From Desulfobacula sp. (GTDB lineage Bacteria; Desulfobacterota; Desulfobacteria; Desulfobacterales; Desulfobacteraceae), in assembly GCA_018645325.1 (NCBI GenBank), contig JABGOU010000040.1, positions 1 to 34,752 on the forward strand: a stretch of 34,752 nt of DNA, written 5' to 3'. The stretch's first letter is position 1. Each line of letters begins with the position of its first letter. Positions 31,620 to 34,752 of the stretch are shown here, piece by piece. The notes under the pieces are model-generated. The model saw only the letters and a program-made list of their open reading frames with translations. It did no database searches and was not told the origin of the DNA. The translations under genes were made by a program, and so were the position numbers.

Positions 31620-33128
31620 ATGAATACTAAAAATTATAAACCTGTATTGGTAACCGGAGCAACGGGATATGTTGCCGGCCGTCTGATTCCACTTTTATTG
31701 AAATCAGGTTACAATATAAGGGCCATGGGGCGTTCCATCGCAAAAATGGCGGACCGTCCCTGGGGACAGGACCCTAATGTCCAATTGGTAAAGGGTGATA
31801 TCCTGGATGTAGACTCACTTCGAAAGGCTGTAGATGGGTGTGGGACAATTTATTATCTTGTCCATTCAATGATTTCTCAAAAAGGAAAATACCGGCATGC
31901 GGATCGAATCGGAGCGGAAAACATGGTTCAGGCATCTGCTGATGAACATGCAGAGCACCTGATCTATTTGGGCGGACTTGGTGACATTCATCATAAAAAT
32001 ATAAGCAAACACCTTATTTCAAGAAATGAAGTTGGACAGGTCCTTTTGAGCGGTCCGGTACCGGCAACTGTTCTAAGAGCCGCCATGATACTTGGATCAG
32101 GCAGTGCCAGTTTTGAAATTTTAAGATATCTGGCGGAACGCCTGCCAGTCATGGTCACGCCCAAATGGGTCAGTATGCCGACTCAACCCATTTCCATAAC
32201 AAATATACTGGGATATCTTAAAGGCTGCATGGAAAACCCTGAGACACGGGGAAAAACGTTTGATATCGGTGGTCCGGATGTTGTCGCATATCGTGATTTG
32301 TTCCATGTTTTTACAAAAGAAGCCGGTTTGCCTTCGCCTCTTATGATTCCGGTTCCGGTCTTGACACCGAGATTATCATCCTTGTGGATCCACTTGGTAA
32401 CTCCGGTTCCTTCAGCAATTGCACAACCCTTGACAGAAGGCTTGAGTCTTCCGACCACGTGTACAGAAAACAAAATTATCCAGATTATTCCACAAGAATT
32501 GATCAGCTGCAAAGAAGCTATTCGGAGAGCCCTTGAACGAATTCAACAGGAACAGGTTGATACGTGCTGGACAGATGCGGGAGAAATCAAATATCCAGAA
32601 TGGGCCTATTCCGGTGATTCAACTTATTCCGGCGGAACTATCCTCAAATGCGCCTACAGGTCGGTTGTCAAAGGAACTGCTCAAAATCTGTGGACAGCTG
32701 TTGTGCAGCTTGGGGGGGAAACCGGTTATTATGGTGCCGATCTTTTGTGGAAGATTCGCGGGTTTATAGATGTGTTGTCCGGTGGGGTCGGCTTGTCCCG
32801 TGGCAGGCGCTCAAAAAAAAGACTTCAAGTCGGGGATGCCCTTGATTTCTGGAGGGTTTTGAACCTGAAAAAACCTTCAAAGCTATTATTGATAGCAGAG
32901 ATGAAAACACCAGGCGAAGCACTGCTGGAGATCAATATTGATGATGTGGGGAACAACCAATGCCAAATTATGCTGATATCCCGATTTTTGCCCAAAGGGG
33001 TAATGGGTATCCTCTATTGGTATGTGCTCTATCCGTTTCATTTATATGTCTTTAACCGTATGCTTAAAGGTATTGTAAATGCATCGAATTTGAAATTTGT
33101 AACTCCTCCTGAAAGATTCACACCCTAA
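31620..33128 (+). CDS. NmrA-like SDR oxidoreductase with C-terminal DUF2867 domain
   Basis: A 502-residue two-domain protein. The N-terminal Rossmann domain (about 8-300) has TGATGYVAG (12-20), the nucleotide-binding loop of atypical short-chain dehydrogenases; YYLVHSM and HLIYLGGLGD follow. The C-terminal domain (about 340-495) is DUF2867 (GTAQNLWTAVVQLGGETGYYGADLLWKIRG). This fusion is common beside photolyase or YbgA genes, although its reaction is not known. The start at ATG 31620 is supported by AAAGGAA nine bases upstream. It leads the trio with PPOX and UvsE genes; 65 bases separate it from the former. Confidence 0.88.
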   Translation: MNTKNYKPVLVTGATGYVAGRLIPLLLKSGYNIRAMGRSIAKMADRPWGQDPNVQLVKGDILDVDSLRKAVDGCGTIYYLVHSMISQKGKYRHADRIGAENMVQASADEHAEHLIYLGGLGDIHHKNISKHLISRNEVGQVLLSGPVPATVLRAAMILGSGSASFEILRYLAERLPVMVTPKWVSMPTQPISITNILGYLKGCMENPETRGKTFDIGGPDVVAYRDLFHVFTKEAGLPSPLMIPVPVLTPRLSSLWIHLVTPVPSAIAQPLTEGLSLPTTCTENKIIQIIPQELISCKEAIRRALERIQQEQVDTCWTDAGEIKYPEWAYSGDSTYSGGTILKCAYRSVVKGTAQNLWTAVVQLGGETGYYGADLLWKIRGFIDVLSGGVGLSRGRRSKKRLQVGDALDFWRVLNLKKPSKLLLIAEMKTPGEALLEINIDDVGNNQCQIMLISRFLPKGVMGILYWYVLYPFHLYVFNRMLKGIVNASNLKFVTPPERFTP

Positions 33129-33193
33129 AAAAGAAAACAAGACCCTTGCCGGGTTAATTTCCAGACAAATGATTTGATGACCAAGGATGAAAT

Positions 33194-33649
33194 ATGAATG
33201 ATAAACAAAAACAGGTACTGACTCAGATCAGAACGATATTTGATTCTCAGGCGTTCGCGGTGTTGTCTACCCAGCGAGATGATCAACCGTATGCCAGCCT
33301 TGTTGCCTTTGCTGCAACCCATACGCTTGATCAGATAGTGTTTTTAACACCCCGGACCACACGAAAATATGATAATTTAACGCGTAATCCAAAAGTAGCT
33401 GTTCTGATCAGCAATCACCAAAATAATCCAGAGGATACCCACAAGGCGGTTTGTGTTACTGCCACTGGCACAGCTGTTACCGTTGAAAATCAGCAAAAAG
33501 GTGAACTGTTACATCTGATTACAGACAGTCATCCCCACCTCAAATCCTTTTCAACTGACCCGGCAACAGCACTGGTCTGTGTTCGTGTGGATACATTCTT
33601 TGTGGTCAGTCAATTCCAGGATGTAATAAAAATCAAGGTCTCCCCATGA
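33194..33649 (+). CDS. pyridoxamine 5'-phosphate oxidase-family flavin-binding protein
   Basis: A 151-residue single-domain split-barrel protein. AFAVLSTQRDDQPYASLVAFAAT is the typical N-terminal strand pair, and IVFLTPRTTRKYDNLTRNPKVAVLI is the FMN-contacting segment. It is shorter than PdxH, so it is one of the general FMN- or F420-type reductase/binding proteins, not the vitamin B6 enzyme. The ribosome site AAGGA lies before the ATG. Its stop overlaps the start of UvsE (ATGA), so the two are translationally coupled. A role in UV or oxidative stress is suggested by context only. Confidence 0.85.
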   Translation: MNDKQKQVLTQIRTIFDSQAFAVLSTQRDDQPYASLVAFAATHTLDQIVFLTPRTTRKYDNLTRNPKVAVLISNHQNNPEDTHKAVCVTATGTAVTVENQQKGELLHLITDSHPHLKSFSTDPATALVCVRVDTFFVVSQFQDVIKIKVSP

Positions 33650-34560
33650 CTAAAGGCGCCATTCGATTCGGGTTGTGCTGCATATTTAAAGAACAACCGA
33701 TAAAATTCAGACGGACAACAGCAAAGCACTTATCACAGTTCTCAGCTGAGGAACAAAAAAAACGTTTGTCAGATATTTGTTTGTCTAATGCCGGGAGTTT
33801 GTTGAGGGCCCTGACCTTCTGCCATCAAAACAACATTGGCGGCTTCAGGATCAACAGCCAAATTCTACCATTAAAGACGCATCCTCAACTGGGATATAAT
33901 GTTTCGGATTTACCAGAGGCAGATCAGATTATTAAAAAATTCATGGCCTGCGGTGAGTTCAGCAGGGAACATGACATTCGGACCACTTTTCATCCGGATC
34001 AATTTATTGTCCTGTCATCTATAAATCCAGATGTTGTGAAACGGTCCACAGCTGATCTGGAATACCAGGCCCAAGTTTCACAATGGGTAAATGCCGATGT
34101 CATCAATATCCACGCCGGTGGCGTCTATAATGATAAACAATCCGCTTTGAAACGGCTGCGCAAAGTGATTGACAGTCTACCTGATACTGTCAGAAAACGG
34201 CTGACCCTGGAAAATGATGATAAAAGTTATTCTCCACAAGACCTTTTGCCGGTCTGCAGGGACATGGACATCCCCTTGGTTTATGACGTCCACCACCACC
34301 GGTGTTTAAAAGATACTCTGTCTATCAGTGATGCCACTTGTTTATCTGCTGATACCTGGAATCGTGAACCGCTGTTTCATATATCCTCCCCGATTAATGG
34401 ATGGCAGTCTGCCGATATGAGAAAGCATCATGATTTTATAGATACGAATGATTTTCCCCGAATCTGGTTGTCAATGAAAATCACAATTGAGGTGGAAGCA
34501 AAAGCAAAGGAGCGAGCTGTTTTAAAATTAATGAAAGAATTATCCTGCAGGCAAAAATGA
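33646..34560 (+). CDS. uvsE: UV damage endonuclease UvsE
   Basis: A 304-residue TIM-barrel endonuclease that nicks DNA 5' of UV photoproducts (UVDE pathway). Metal-binding residues of the family can be placed: His116 (TTFHPDQF), His156 (NIHAGGVYND), Glu189 (TLENDD), Asp214 and His216/217 (YDVHHHR), and His245 (LFHISSP). The N-terminal RFGLCC and GFRINSQILPL are also typical. Length is as in Bacillus and Thermus proteins. It overlaps the PPOX gene by four bases and ends at a perfect hairpin terminator that begins within its stop codon. It gives this organism a light-independent repair route for photolesions, alongside other UV-linked genes here. Confidence 0.93.
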   Translation: MTKGAIRFGLCCIFKEQPIKFRRTTAKHLSQFSAEEQKKRLSDICLSNAGSLLRALTFCHQNNIGGFRINSQILPLKTHPQLGYNVSDLPEADQIIKKFMACGEFSREHDIRTTFHPDQFIVLSSINPDVVKRSTADLEYQAQVSQWVNADVINIHAGGVYNDKQSALKRLRKVIDSLPDTVRKRLTLENDDKSYSPQDLLPVCRDMDIPLVYDVHHHRCLKDTLSISDATCLSADTWNREPLFHISSPINGWQSADMRKHHDFIDTNDFPRIWLSMKITIEVEAKAKERAVLKLMKELSCRQK

Positions 34561-34590
34561 GTCAGAGCCTCAAGGAGGCTCTGACTTTTA
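34560..34590. terminator. perfect intrinsic terminator after uvsE
   Basis: AGTCAGAGCCTC (34560-34571) pairs perfectly with GAGGCTCTGACT (34575-34586) around a three-base loop, followed by T residues. The stem begins with the last base of the uvsE stop codon. The convergent gene at 34599 may use the same hairpin in the other direction. Confidence 0.92.
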
Positions 34591-34598
34591 TGATTAAC

Positions 34599-34752
34599 TT
34601 ATCCGGCTACGTCGATTCCAGGATCACATCCAAGGTGTTCATCAGGGTTTTCACATTCGAAATTGTTATGTCTTGTATCCCTATGTGTCAGGGTAGTTGT
34701 CGCCTCAATTGAACAAAAAAGTTTACAATTTGATAGGGCGATAGAGAGGTTA
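34599..34752 (-). CDS. C-terminal end of an unknown protein
   Basis: An open frame enters from the right edge on the minus strand and ends at TAA 34599-34601, giving about 50 residues. The tail contains FECENPDEHLGCDPG and two further cysteines (NCKLFC), a spacing that could bind a metal. No start lies inside the window and no family is recognised. The nearby terminator supports a real gene end, but the fragment is short and could be chance. Confidence 0.45.
   Translation of the reverse strand, partial: NLSIALSNCKLFCSIEATTTLTHRDTRHNNFECENPDEHLGCDPGIDVAG

Noticed and set aside
1-34752. CRISPR array, tRNA, rRNA, prophage or integrative element ends
   Set aside because: No spaced direct repeats, no cloverleaf or rRNA sequence, and no integrase or transposase gene were seen on either strand.

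Overview
The window looks like a chromosomal segment of a low-GC (about 40%) sulfate-reducing member of the Desulfobacterota, most like Desulfobacula or a relative. This is inferred from gene content, not from a marker gene: a ferredoxin-type 2-oxoacid oxidoreductase joined to a PadBCD-like molybdoenzyme, a YeiH-type transporter under a haem-binding sigma-54 two-component system, and many signalling genes. No rRNA, tRNA, CRISPR array or intact transposase gene was seen.

Layout. (1) 1-232: N-terminus of an MDR-family (zinc-type) dehydrogenase, cut by the window edge. (2) 451-6082, minus strand: a complete yejABEF oligopeptide/microcin C-type ABC importer. (3) 6438-8615: single housekeeping genes (methyltransferase, ElaA-type acetyltransferase, universal stress protein, glyoxalase I). 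(4) 8904-12715: a secreted von Willebrand A protein broken by one in-frame TAA, followed by a histidine kinase and an OmpR-type regulator. (5) 12836-19964: a two-component system, made of an NtrC-type sigma-54 activator and a DUF3365 sensor kinase with a CxxCH haem motif, divergent from a three-gene membrane operon (YeiH-like transporter and two unknown membrane proteins). A textbook -24/-12 promoter and a nested dyad lie in the divergent gap, so regulator and target appear to be side by side. (6) 20291-27659: a seven-gene run, four subunits of a 2-oxoacid:ferredoxin oxidoreductase then a three-subunit molybdopterin/Fe-S/membrane-anchor enzyme. Together these fit anaerobic phenylacetyl-CoA to phenylglyoxylate to benzoyl-CoA conversion. 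The run ends in a strong terminator at 27763. (7) 27918-28809: a three-gene unit of a 71-residue protein, a 58-residue DUF2080-type protein and a GNAT acetyltransferase. (8) 28897-31410: a decayed strip with an MBL hydrolase remnant, an intact TetR regulator with two matching operators, a membrane protein gene with two in-frame stops, and a DUF523/DUF1722 (YbgA-like) gene with its centre deleted. (9) 31620-34560: NmrA-like SDR-DUF2867 protein, flavin-binding PPOX protein and UV endonuclease UvsE, a likely UV-response group ended by a perfect hairpin terminator. (10) 34599-34752: C-terminus of an unknown gene on the minus strand.

The strongest candidates for something new are the haem-sensing sigma-54 system with its YeiH/coiled-coil membrane operon and the small DUF2080-GNAT module. 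The four broken genes, two of them with both ends kept and the middle lost, show ongoing gene decay in the accessory parts.
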